The position numbers were made by a program, and so were the translations under genes. From the NCBI GenBank assembly GCA_026710085.1, contig JAPORT010000017.1, positions 1 through 64,000 on the forward strand: a DNA stretch of 64,000 nt, given 5' to 3'. Of the stretch, positions 7,838 to 17,615 are shown piece after piece. Position 1 is the stretch's first letter, and each line of letters opens with the position of its first letter. The stretch is from Flavobacteriaceae bacterium (GTDB taxonomy: Bacteria; Bacteroidota; Bacteroidia; Flavobacteriales; Flavobacteriaceae). The notes below the pieces were generated by a model that made no database searches, had not been told where the DNA came from, and saw only the letters and a list, made by a program, of their open reading frames with translations.

Positions 7838-10800
7838 ATGAATGAAAATAGTTACAAACGCTGGAATAATATCTGGGGTTGGTCTATTTTCATTATTGCT
7901 CTGATTACATTTGGGTTGACTGTTGAACCCACTTCAAGTTTTTGGGATGCCAGTGAATACATATCCACTGCAGCAAAACTCCAAGTAGGACACCCTCCGG
8001 GGGCACCATTTTTTCAGATGGTGGGAGCCTTTTTTGCAACCTTTGCTTCAAGTCCAGAAAAAGTTGCCCTAATGGTCAACTTTATGTCGGTCATTTCAAG
8101 TGCATTTACTGTACTTTTTATGTTTTGGACAACCACTATTCTGCTTAGAAAATTACCTGCTTTTACATCTTTAAAAAGTATTGCATCAAAAATCTCTTTT
8201 TGGGGTAGTGCTACTGCTGGATCGTTAGCCTTTTGTTTTTCGGATAGTTTTTGGTTTAATGCTGTAGAAGCTGAAGTGTATGCCATGGCCATGTGTTTTC
8301 TAGCCACCTTGTTTTGGCTGGCTTTGCGATGGGAAAAAGATATGTTCAAACCCAATGGTAATAAGTGGTTGGTATTGATGTCGCTAGTGATTGGTTTCTC
8401 TTTTGGAGTTCATTTTATGGCTTTGTTAGCCATCCCCACCATTGGTATGGTATATTATTTCAAAAACTTTTCTAAAACCACCGTTAAAGGGTTTTTATTA
8501 GCCAATGTGATTTCCATAGCCATCTTATTATTCATTTTTAAATTATTACTTCCCAATACACTCGCCTTTTTTGGAAAAACGGAAGTGTTTTTTGTTAATA
8601 CTTTGAGCCTCCCCTTTAATAGTGGGACCATTTTTGCCGGTCTACTGATTGTCTTGGTTTTTGTGTTAGCACTCAGTATGACAGCAAAAAGAAATTGGGT
8701 GCATTTGAATACGACCTTTTTGTGTGTCTTGTTTCTGTTCATTGGATTTTCATCATGGATGATGCTTCCCATTCGAGCCAATGCCAATACGGTGATCAAT
8801 CAAAATAATCCTTCGGATGCACGTACTCTATTAGCTTACTACAGAATGGAACAATATCCGGATACATATCTTTTTTATGGCCCCATGTTTTCAGATATGT
8901 ATGCTGGTCAAGATCCAATCAAACCATTTCGAGATGATAAACCCAAGTATGAAAAAGATCTTGAAAACAAGAGATATGTCGTGGTCAATAATTGGGAGGG
9001 AGCTCGAATCAATAGCCATTCAGACCATAAAGGACTGCTTCCTAGACTTTGGAGCACACAGAATGCAGCCAACTACATGAATTTTATTGGTCCACTTGAT
9101 TTTTCTTTATTACCCGAATATAGCACTAGTCAACAACTACGAAATATTATAGGTGATTTTCAGCTTCGAGGGCAACAAGGGTTATTGACAGGAGAAGATT
9201 ATGATGATTTTTTTAGGTCTTATGGAAGGTATTTGGAAATATCAAAACCCACACTAATTGATAATCTAGCCTTTCTGCTCAATTTCCAAATGGGCTATAT
9301 GTACTGGCGTTATTTTATGTGGAATTTTACAGGGCGTCAAAATGACATCCAAGGAGACTATTCCATTTTAAATGGGAATTGGATTAGTGGGATCTCATTC
9401 ATCGATAAAGTCAGACTAGGAAACCAATCGGCATTAGATCAAGATGCCTTGAATAATAAAGCTCGCAACACCTATTATTTTTTACCTCTTCTGCTTGGGA
9501 TATTGGGGTTTATTTTTCTTTATAATCAAGACAAAAAAACCTTTTGGAAACTATTATTGTTGTTTTTATTTACGGGACTGGCACTCAAAGTGTATTTAAA
9601 TGAACGTCCTTTCGAACCTAGAGAACGGGATTATGCCTTGGTTGGATCTTTTTATGTGTTTTCCATTGGCATCAGTTTGGGAGTGTACTACTTAACGGAA
9701 TTATGGCATCGCTTCAAGCCGCATTTGATGCGACCATTGATGGTCTTGATCTCTTTATGTGTTCCAGCACTCATGTTTGCAGAAAACTGGGATGATCACG
9801 ACCGTTCCAATCGCTACACAGCCCAATCAATGTCCAAAACTTATTTGAAATCACTTCAACAAGACGCGGGTGCCATGATCTTTACGATTGGGGATAATGA
9901 TACTTTTTCACTTTGGTATGCTCAAGAAATTGAAGGCATTCGAACCGATGTTCGAACAATCAATACCTCATTACTGGCTACCTATTGGTACATCGATCAA
10001 ATGAAAAGGAAAACTTATGAAAGTGATCCCATTCCTTCTCAATTGACTCATGAACAATATACCTATGGCACTCGAGAGTACGTTCGATTTCACCCGGTTA
10101 ATGATACCATACGCTGGGACATCAAAGACTTTGTCAATTGGATATCAAGTGATCACCCTAAAACGAAATACCGTCATGTGTTAGAAGAAATGGAGCCCGA
10201 CTTTTCGTACTTACCATTGAGTCAGCAAGAAATGATATACTACCCCACCAATAAAATTCGAGTCCCCGTTAATAAAGAAAATGTTTTAAAATATGGGATT
10301 GTTAGACCTGAAAATGAATCTGAAATTGTTTCATATATCGATATTGATTTACCAACTTCTGGGCTTACTAAAAATCAGGTGATGATGTTGGATATTTTGG
10401 CCAATAATGATTGGAAAAGACCCATTTATTTTACTGGAGGAAGTTTTGAAGCTTCCGAGTACATTTGGATGAAGGAGTATCTCGAATTAGAAGGGATGGT
10501 GTATAAATTAGTTCCGATCAAAACACCATTAGATCCGTCCAATCCATATTTAATGGGTCAAATCGATTCAGAAAAAATGCATTCCATTGTCATGCAATGG
10601 GAATGGGGAAATTCAGAAGATCCCAAGATCTATCATGACCCCGAAACGCGTAAAAACAGCATCACTTATAGAAGTCATATTGCACGTCTTGCAGATCAAT
10701 TAGTTCAAGAAGAACAATTTGATAAAGCCCAAGAGGTTATTGAATTGGCATTAAAAAAAATGCCTATTGATTTTTTTGGTTATTACTCCTTATTACATCC

Positions 10801-11374
10801 TTTTATAGACACTTTTTACAAAATTGGCAAACCCCAAAAGGCTAGGGACTTATTTGAAAAAATTTCTGAAAAATATGCCGATCGATTGGCTTATTTCAGT
10901 TCATTATCGTTTAATCGACAGAATATGATTCTTTCGGAAATTTTAACTGAAATCGAAAGATATCGAACCGGTTTGAGAACCATTTTTGAGAATGCAGATA
11001 TTGAGAAATACGAATCCTATATAGATCAATTTATCCAAAGCACGACCCCATTTACCGACCTATATGGAGCATATGAGTTCTACACCCCCATGTCCGAATT
11101 TGTCGATGCCTATTACCAAAGTGGGGCCATCCAAAAAGCTCAAGAAATCGCACTCAAGATCGCACAACAATACGCTTCGAGAGCAGAAGTTTATACGCGT
11201 ATTCCTGATGAAAGTTTTGAATTATACATTAATCAACTGACAGATATTCTTGCTAGGTATAGTAATCTGGTCGATATGATAGAGGCTAATGATACTACTG
11301 AATTTCAAAGTCAAATATTAGAGAGCTTTAATCAAACCATGAGTTTATTTGATATTGATGTAGAAGATTTATAA
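7838..11374 (+). CDS. DUF2723 / TMEM260-like multi-pass membrane protein
   Basis: 1178 residues. The N-terminal half carries the DUF2723 signature (ALITFGLTVEPTSSFWDASE, then KLQVGHPPGAPFFQMVG) and about ten to twelve hydrophobic segments, the architecture of GT-C glycosyltransferases. The acidic WDASEY loop after the first helix is where GT-C enzymes keep their catalytic acid. DUF2723 is related to eukaryotic TMEM260, a protein O-mannosyltransferase. In Bacteroidota a role in protein or cell-surface glycosylation is therefore likely, but this is inference. The second half is soluble, contains GDNDTFSLWYAQE and an extended region, and ends in alpha-helical TPR-like sequence from about residue 930. 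The gene stands alone between an intergenic gap and the convergent defence operon. Confidence 0.85.
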   Translation: MNENSYKRWNNIWGWSIFIIALITFGLTVEPTSSFWDASEYISTAAKLQVGHPPGAPFFQMVGAFFATFASSPEKVALMVNFMSVISSAFTVLFMFWTTTILLRKLPAFTSLKSIASKISFWGSATAGSLAFCFSDSFWFNAVEAEVYAMAMCFLATLFWLALRWEKDMFKPNGNKWLVLMSLVIGFSFGVHFMALLAIPTIGMVYYFKNFSKTTVKGFLLANVISIAILLFIFKLLLPNTLAFFGKTEVFFVNTLSLPFNSGTIFAGLLIVLVFVLALSMTAKRNWVHLNTTFLCVLFLFIGFSSWMMLPIRANANTVINQNNPSDARTLLAYYRMEQYPDTYLFYGPMFSDMYAGQDPIKPFRDDKPKYEKDLENKRYVVVNNWEGARINSHSDHKGLLPRLWSTQNAANYMNFIGPLDFSLLPEYSTSQQLRNIIGDFQLRGQQGLLTGEDYDDFFRSYGRYLEISKPTLIDNLAFLLNFQMGYMYWRYFMWNFTGRQNDIQGDYSILNGNWISGISFIDKVRLGNQSALDQDALNNKARNTYYFLPLLLGILGFIFLYNQDKKTFWKLLLLFLFTGLALKVYLNERPFEPRERDYALVGSFYVFSIGISLGVYYLTELWHRFKPHLMRPLMVLISLCVPALMFAENWDDHDRSNRYTAQSMSKTYLKSLQQDAGAMIFTIGDNDTFSLWYAQEIEGIRTDVRTINTSLLATYWYIDQMKRKTYESDPIPSQLTHEQYTYGTREYVRFHPVNDTIRWDIKDFVNWISSDHPKTKYRHVLEEMEPDFSYLPLSQQEMIYYPTNKIRVPVNKENVLKYGIVRPENESEIVSYIDIDLPTSGLTKNQVMMLDILANNDWKRPIYFTGGSFEASEYIWMKEYLELEGMVYKLVPIKTPLDPSNPYLMGQIDSEKMHSIVMQWEWGNSEDPKIYHDPETRKNSITYRSHIARLADQLVQEEQFDKAQEVIELALKKMPIDFFGYYSLLHPFIDTFYKIGKPQKARDLFEKISEKYADRLAYFSSLSFNRQNMILSEILTEIERYRTGLRTIFENADIEKYESYIDQFIQSTTPFTDLYGAYEFYTPMSEFVDAYYQSGAIQKAQEIALKIAQQYASRAEVYTRIPDESFELYINQLTDILARYSNLVDMIEANDTTEFQSQILESFNQTMSLFDIDVEDL

Positions 11375-11423
11375 TTGGTTTGTTTCTATTGTTCCGTAAA
11401 AAGGAGCACAAACAAAAAACTAA

Positions 11424-13835
11424 CTACACTTTTTTATATCTTTCTAGCCTTTGCAAAAAATCATACACAATTTGCAATCTTCCATAGTCAATGACGACTT
11501 CTTTAGCCCCCTCTTTCTTTAATCTTGTTTGAATTGCCCTAATGGTACTAATTTCATTACCATTCAGTCTTTGTGTTATCATTCCAAGTTCTATTTTCTC
11601 TTCCCATTCTGCATCAGTGATTGAAGACAACGTATAGTAAATCTTAGAAAGGTCAATTACTTGATCATTCTCAATTCTGCTAAAATCTCTAATACTTTCA
11701 AAATCTATGCTTTTGTCATTTAGGTAATTGATAATATCTATACCACGTCTTATTTCAGTTGGAGTCAAACCCTTTTTAGAAATATATTTTTCAGAAATAC
11801 TTTTGGATATGCTTTCCTTAGACTCGGATAAAAATTTCTGTCGAACATTCCAAGCACATAAACCATCCCAAAATTTAGTTCCTAGTGATAGGATTTTCTC
11901 TAAACTATCAAAATTCTTAAGTTTGAGTAAATCGTCTTTGTCTAAACTACTTCTTTGCTTTTTCTTTTCAGCAGTGGTGGAATAGTTGCCTAGCACGCGC
12001 ATATCGAATGGATGATTATCAATTGTTTTGAGCAATCTATTCCATGTTTCTTTTCTTTTGGCAGCTTCAGAAACTAATGGAACATTTAATGACTCAAAAA
12101 AGCGATAAACGTATTTCAACCCTTTTTTTATCTCTTCTTGGAAATCTTCTTCAATAATTTGTTTTTTCCAAATCAATCCAAGATCTATCAAATTACTTGT
12201 TAGGTGATGTAAAAAAGACAAAGTGTACGTGACTGTATATGACTTGATTAATGTGTCTCCAATTGGATTTTGATTTTTTCTTCCAAATAACTTATCAGCT
12301 GTTTTGAATAGTATCGCATTTGCAATGAGGTCTTCCCAATAAATGCGTCCAGGTTTTTTTCTAGCAGAAAATTCCTTTTCAACCCCTTTCATGAATGTTA
12401 TGTAATTTTTTTGACTTCCCCTTGAAACTTCATATGGAAAAAGATTCCAAATATTCATAAACTTGGCAACTTGGGATTTAATAATGATTTGATCTCTTGG
12501 GAATTTGACGGTAAAAGCATTTTTGGTGCTTTTTGTGGGGCACTTATTTAATTCTTCTCTATATTGACCTCGAACTCTTTCAAAAAACCAAAGGGTCAGT
12601 TTGTTTGGATCATCCATACTTTGAGCATATGTAATTTTAGATAACTCCTCAAGTCTCTGAAGGAATGGACTATTTGAAGAAAGGTCAAGTTCAGAAACTT
12701 TATTTTGACTATTAGCGAATCTTGCTATTTTGGGTACCATCTCGTTTTTCTTGTCTTCATCCTTGATAACCGTGAGTTTTAATTGTACAAGTACTTTCGA
12801 CAAATCAACCTTATCCTTGTTATTCTTTTGTGTATAAAAAAGAGAAGCTGTCGTTTGTCCCCCATTGACTATTTGAAAATCTTTTATTCCGATGATATAC
12901 AGTTGACCATTTTCCCCCTTTTCAGTTTTAACTTCTTGAGCACTAGTTGCTAAACCATTGTTGTAGGTTAAAAACATTTCTGGCTCGCGTAAAATGGTGT
13001 CTCGTATTCCTCGATTGATTTTTCCTGTTTGTTGTAAAAAGGCTCTTACATTGCTCTCAAGCAACCTTGGTCCGTAATTGTGGTATAGATTAGACAAAAC
13101 GTTCCCCTTCATAATAGCCAAATAACATTCATACAAATCATTTTTCAAAGGCATTTGGAGACAAGGGATCTTTACTTGCATATCCTTTAAAAAATCTATT
13201 TCTATAGGTTCTCGATTGTGTTTTGATTGCGAAAGTCTTAGCAAGCGCTCAATATCCCAAACGTGAAAAATGATAGTTAAATCACCAAATCCATTAATTG
13301 TGAAACTTTTTGGTGGATTATGTCTAATAATTCCATTAGAAAGGATAAAGATATTTGCGCGTGAGAGTTCTTTACGAGAATTTCGTATTAATTTGGATAA
13401 CCCATAGGCCTCGTTTGACTCTTCTATTTCATCAGTCAAATGTCCTTTTAATGAATCCTCAAGAAAACAAGAAGGCCACTTAATCAAGTTTTCAAATTCT
13501 GGTTTAAGTAAATGAAAAGGCTCTAAACTTTCCTTGTAATGAGTAATAAATAGATCTATAGTTTCGTACCCCACACCATCGTAGGCTTTACCATCAAAAC
13601 CCTCCTCAACAGCATATCCGTTGATTTTGCATTCTATTTTTTCCCATCTATTTTCTCTTTCATAATAACATATCCTCGTTGCATTTGTTTCTTCTGCTTC
13701 ACTGAGAATCTCCAAGATATGCTCTGAGAATATCTGTTCTTTAGTCGCTCCTTCTTCAGCAGAAAAAGCCAAAGAGTTCACTTCATGGTGTATTTCTTTT
13801 TGATACTTAGCAAGCTCGAAATCGATATGTTTCAT
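11424..13835 (-). CDS. AIPR family protein (last gene of Mza-type defence operon)
   Basis: 803 residues. It has the AIPR (abortive infection phage resistance) core: FLTYNNGLATSAQEVK followed by the DFQIVNGGQTTASLFY block around residues 285-330, and a KIARFANSQNKV-like segment. AIPR proteins occur in phage-defence and restriction-like loci; their biochemical role is not settled. It is the fifth gene of the operon and its start overlaps the end of the DUF4420 gene by four bases, so translation is probably coupled. The gene is convergent with the DUF2723 gene, 49 bases apart. It corresponds to the AIPR component of the Mza system. Confidence 0.88.
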   Translation of the reverse strand: MKHIDFELAKYQKEIHHEVNSLAFSAEEGATKEQIFSEHILEILSEAEETNATRICYYERENRWEKIECKINGYAVEEGFDGKAYDGVGYETIDLFITHYKESLEPFHLLKPEFENLIKWPSCFLEDSLKGHLTDEIEESNEAYGLSKLIRNSRKELSRANIFILSNGIIRHNPPKSFTINGFGDLTIIFHVWDIERLLRLSQSKHNREPIEIDFLKDMQVKIPCLQMPLKNDLYECYLAIMKGNVLSNLYHNYGPRLLESNVRAFLQQTGKINRGIRDTILREPEMFLTYNNGLATSAQEVKTEKGENGQLYIIGIKDFQIVNGGQTTASLFYTQKNNKDKVDLSKVLVQLKLTVIKDEDKKNEMVPKIARFANSQNKVSELDLSSNSPFLQRLEELSKITYAQSMDDPNKLTLWFFERVRGQYREELNKCPTKSTKNAFTVKFPRDQIIIKSQVAKFMNIWNLFPYEVSRGSQKNYITFMKGVEKEFSARKKPGRIYWEDLIANAILFKTADKLFGRKNQNPIGDTLIKSYTVTYTLSFLHHLTSNLIDLGLIWKKQIIEEDFQEEIKKGLKYVYRFFESLNVPLVSEAAKRKETWNRLLKTIDNHPFDMRVLGNYSTTAEKKKQRSSLDKDDLLKLKNFDSLEKILSLGTKFWDGLCAWNVRQKFLSESKESISKSISEKYISKKGLTPTEIRRGIDIINYLNDKSIDFESIRDFSRIENDQVIDLSKIYYTLSSITDAEWEEKIELGMITQRLNGNEISTIRAIQTRLKKEGAKEVVIDYGRLQIVYDFLQRLERYKKV

Positions 13836-14845
13836 TTGACGGATTTGTGTGTATCAAGAAATGCCAAAGCTAGATATGTATTTATTTCGAATTGAGAGCA
13901 ACTACTCATATTTATTTTGTACCTCACACTATGGATAGTCTCATCGTTAATCAAAGGATTAATGAGTAAAGGAAATCCATGACCAATTTTGTAGTAAGTC
14001 GCTTGTTTTATTGAGAAATTTGTTTGATTGTAATGATTAAACGCAATTTTTTCAGTAATTCCCAAAAACGCAAGTTTTTGTTTAAACTCATCCATTAAAC
14101 CAAAATCATACATCAACAGTTCTTGTATTTCATTGATGATTTGATAGATTGTGTTTTCACTTCCCTCGGACTCATTGAGAAGGATAACAGACAGATAGAG
14201 ATTTTCTAGCACGGTATAGTCTAGTTGAAATTCATTGGATATTGATATTGATGTGCTCCCTATCAATTGAGTCTTAACTTCCAAAGCGTTATTTTCAAAT
14301 AAAAAATCTTGTCTTAATCCTTCAGTGCCAACCCAGCTTTTGATTGCTTTTGCAGGATTTTTTCCTTCATCTAGCAATGTTTTTAAAGCATAAAGTTCTC
14401 CATATAGGCCTCTTTGCTTTTCTCTAGATAGTAATCCATTAGGCACTTTTTCAAATAACCGTTGCCAATAGTCGATTCTCTTATTTATGGCAAACAACCC
14501 TTCAAGTTCATCATTGCCAACTGAATCAAGTCTTTTGAGTAAATCCTCAATAAATAACGTAAAAACTCCATCTAAATCTTCATCTGCTAAAAGAATAATA
14601 AAACTTCTTTGCTCAGAATCATGTTTGGGTATTGTATACATATCCACTCCCCTAAACTTTCTTTGATTATCACTTTCAGTTTGAACTTCTTTCGGAATGT
14701 CACACTGAAACATTTTACTATTGGTATGACCAACAAAACCAATAAAACAATGCATTTTACCAACTGATTTTACATGTTGTTTTGGCACATTTCTGTTAGT
14801 CTGAGATTTTAATCGAGACCAAATGTCACTGAGATTAATTTTCAT
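13832..14845 (-). CDS. DUF4420, PD-(D/E)XK nuclease-fold protein
   Basis: 337 residues from the ATG at 14845 (MKINLSDIWSRLK). The open frame extends 28 codons further upstream, but that part lies inside the Z1 gene and looks non-native. It has the PD-(D/E)XK nuclease pattern: helix glutamate in GLYGELYAL (about Glu150), Asp180 in GLRQDFLF and Glu189-x-Lys191 in ALEVKTQ. This is the DUF4420 family found beside Z1 and MutL-type ATPases. It is the likely DNA-cleaving subunit of the operon. The start overlaps the Z1 stop by 11 bases and its end overlaps the AIPR start by four. Confidence 0.88.
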   Translation of the reverse strand: MKINLSDIWSRLKSQTNRNVPKQHVKSVGKMHCFIGFVGHTNSKMFQCDIPKEVQTESDNQRKFRGVDMYTIPKHDSEQRSFIILLADEDLDGVFTLFIEDLLKRLDSVGNDELEGLFAINKRIDYWQRLFEKVPNGLLSREKQRGLYGELYALKTLLDEGKNPAKAIKSWVGTEGLRQDFLFENNALEVKTQLIGSTSISISNEFQLDYTVLENLYLSVILLNESEGSENTIYQIINEIQELLMYDFGLMDEFKQKLAFLGITEKIAFNHYNQTNFSIKQATYYKIGHGFPLLINPLINDETIHSVRYKINMSSCSQFEINTYLALAFLDTHKSVK

Positions 14846-17615
14846 ATTCACTCCTATCGTCATCTTCTTGAGATATATTTTCGAAATCTTCACACAATGG
14901 TCTAGCCGCATATTCCACAACCTCCTCATTTTCTAGTTGTGGAAAAATCAGTCCAAAACCTATGATTGGAATGTTAGGATTGAGACTTTCGCTGATTCTA
15001 GAGTCAATTGGTAAAATAGCAAGAAGTGGTTGATTCAATCTTTTTCTTGTTTTGATTATTTGATCTTCTTTTTTAGCATCAATATCTAAGTCAATCTTTC
15101 GATCATTAGGTCCTAAGATGGCGTTTTTATTTCCTTTAACAAATAATTTACCGTTTCTTATACACAATTTTCGATATGGAATTCCGCCATTTTTTTTACC
15201 ACCATTCCATTCAAATAAAACTTTTTGAGTTGGCAAAGGAATCTTTTCCTTTTTAATCATTGTATGTTTTTTTGAGGTTAAGATTAAAGCTACGGGCCAT
15301 GATTTTAGATTACCATTTTTGTTTTGTTTTTGTATGTAATCACTTAGTTGTTTTTTTCTAAGCCTCAGTGTTGATTGGTATTTATTTAAAAACTTTTGAA
15401 TTAATTCTACTCCTACATCTTTCCAAAGCAGTGCATTCATGCTTCCACTTTTTGTTTTTTTTGTTTCGGGAGTATTCAAATGAGAAATCAAATCTTTAAA
15501 TACCTCATAATTTGTTTCAACAGTTTTAACTGAGTTTTGAAATTCATGAGTTTGAATTGTTTGACCTGAAAACCCAACTTTTAAAGTTTCATGTCCTCTC
15601 ATCTTCGAAATCGAAGTGATGCTTAGCATACCTGGATGTTTTTTCACTTTAAGCTGATAATCTTTTGGACTTTTATTATTTAAAGCCATTTCATCAAAAT
15701 CATTTTTCATTTCCTCAGTAGCTAGAGTAATATGTTGGAACCAACTTGCCAATGTATCGGTGGTATAAAGCCGACATAAATCAACATATCCAGGTCGATA
15801 CCCAAACCATCTCCCCATTTGCATTAGGGAATCATACATTCTACTTGTCCTTAAGAAGTAACTCACCGAAAGCCCCTCCAAAGTGATCCCCCTTGAGAGT
15901 TTATTTCCACCAACTGCAATGACAGACAGCCCCTTTTCATAGTCGCGATAATTGATTTCTTGTATCTTATCATATTCTAGATTTTGAATTCTCTTTTCTC
16001 CATGAACGGCTCTAACATCAATTTTGGATGCGGCATGATATAATTCTCGTTCTACCTCAGCCCAATTTTGTTTTTTAATTCTTCTATCTTCATAGCTCAT
16101 ATTCTCTAATACAGACACGGTGGTTTTGATAAAATCCTCTTTGAACAATCGTTTTATATTTTGCAAAAGCTGACCTTGTTTTGACTTGATTTGTCTAATA
16201 TAATCTCGAACTATTTCATCCACTAAGCGGGCGATTCTGTCAATCCATTTAACACGAAGTGAGACATGGATAAGCATCGAATTGTGACTTTCTTTTTGAT
16301 CTCTCACACGTCTAATGGCACATGTCAGAATAAAAGTTTGTATCGCTTCTTTAAGCGATAATGGAAGTTCAGTTGGAAGTTTTTTTTCATTTTCCCTATT
16401 AATTTTTTGTGGAAAGTATGGACTACTATCATTTACCATACGAATTAAATTTAAGCCTTCTGAATACCCACCTAAATATGTATGTTTCAATCCAAACAAT
16501 TGAGGCCCACCAAAATGGTTTGAAGGGGCGGGAATGTTAATGATGAAATCACGAGGAAATAAATCTTCCCCAACTAGTAAGTCACTTCCATTGATATCTG
16601 TTCTGAGATCGTCACTCCAGTCTGCAGGGATAAATAAATTCGCATAGGGTGTCGCAGTATAACCTATATAGCAACTCCGAGTAAATAAATTCAAAAGTGT
16701 CCGTATTAAGCGATTGATAGTCTTCACATCCAACTGTGTCCCTGAATTTACGGATGCATTATCTGCTTCATCGTCGATGACTAGTAAAGGAACGTCTACT
16801 ATCTTCGGATCAACATACCCATTGGCTTGAGCAAACCCTTCAAGCCATAGAATTAAGTTTTCAAGAATGGATTTATTTTTCTTAATGACAACGACGGTCG
16901 GACTTTCACCATGAATTGGAACATTCAATCTAGTAGCAATATTTTTATTGAAGTCTCCATTTGAAACGGATGAAGTGTAGGAATAAACAACTTTTTTAGC
17001 TTTGGTTTTTCCCACTCCAATGACTTTTCTTTTGTTTTTTTCTATAAAATCTGCACTATCTCTTCCTATGTAACCTTGATCAATTCGAAGTTGCGTTTGA
17101 GCTCTAAGAGTGTTTTGAACCCCTGCAATAACAATAATCATTTTATAACCCACATCAGTTGCTTTGTTTATAAGACCAATGTAATTTGCTGTTTTGCCTG
17201 ATTGAACGTTTCCCACGACCATTCCTCTACAATCCCAAGGTCCCTTCTCTTTGGGATTGGGACATTTGTCTAAAATTCTATCGGTATAATCATCAAGTTT
17301 AAGGATTGGGAAAGTTGGATTCTCATTTTTGAGATATTCTGTATATCGTTCCCAAAGCTCCCATTCAATCGAAGATTTCATTCCTCCAATCCAAGGTTTA
17401 ATATCTCTTCTTACTAATTCTTTTGAATCAAAGTATTCAACCGTGTAAATGCTCTTTAGTTCAGCCAGAAGTTCCTTTGAATCAACATTTGGAAATCTTT
17501 TTTGTATAAATGGATCTTTAGCGACTCTTTTTATCTCGACTATAGTTGGGCTACTCGAGGGATCTCCCAAATGTAAAAGACATATAGTGAGAGCTGTACG
17601 GTATTCGGAGATCAT
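14835..17615 (-). CDS. Z1-domain ATPase
   Basis: 926 residues, a helicase-like P-loop protein. Walker A is GNVQSGKT (residues 135-142), Walker B is LLVIDDEADNAS near residue 285, SYIGYTATPYAN resembles helicase motif III, and QMGRWFGYRPGY resembles motif VI with its arginine finger. NKLSRGITLEGL lies just before it. These features define the Z1 family, which is always seen with MutL-like ATPases in restriction-type loci. It probably couples target recognition to the nuclease by moving on DNA. The ATG at 17615 overlaps the end of the upstream ATPase gene by four bases (ATGA-type junction). Confidence 0.92.
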   Translation of the reverse strand: MISEYRTALTICLLHLGDPSSSPTIVEIKRVAKDPFIQKRFPNVDSKELLAELKSIYTVEYFDSKELVRRDIKPWIGGMKSSIEWELWERYTEYLKNENPTFPILKLDDYTDRILDKCPNPKEKGPWDCRGMVVGNVQSGKTANYIGLINKATDVGYKMIIVIAGVQNTLRAQTQLRIDQGYIGRDSADFIEKNKRKVIGVGKTKAKKVVYSYTSSVSNGDFNKNIATRLNVPIHGESPTVVVIKKNKSILENLILWLEGFAQANGYVDPKIVDVPLLVIDDEADNASVNSGTQLDVKTINRLIRTLLNLFTRSCYIGYTATPYANLFIPADWSDDLRTDINGSDLLVGEDLFPRDFIINIPAPSNHFGGPQLFGLKHTYLGGYSEGLNLIRMVNDSSPYFPQKINRENEKKLPTELPLSLKEAIQTFILTCAIRRVRDQKESHNSMLIHVSLRVKWIDRIARLVDEIVRDYIRQIKSKQGQLLQNIKRLFKEDFIKTTVSVLENMSYEDRRIKKQNWAEVERELYHAASKIDVRAVHGEKRIQNLEYDKIQEINYRDYEKGLSVIAVGGNKLSRGITLEGLSVSYFLRTSRMYDSLMQMGRWFGYRPGYVDLCRLYTTDTLASWFQHITLATEEMKNDFDEMALNNKSPKDYQLKVKKHPGMLSITSISKMRGHETLKVGFSGQTIQTHEFQNSVKTVETNYEVFKDLISHLNTPETKKTKSGSMNALLWKDVGVELIQKFLNKYQSTLRLRKKQLSDYIQKQNKNGNLKSWPVALILTSKKHTMIKKEKIPLPTQKVLFEWNGGKKNGGIPYRKLCIRNGKLFVKGNKNAILGPNDRKIDLDIDAKKEDQIIKTRKRLNQPLLAILPIDSRISESLNPNIPIIGFGLIFPQLENEEVVEYAARPLCEDFENISQEDDDRSEYEN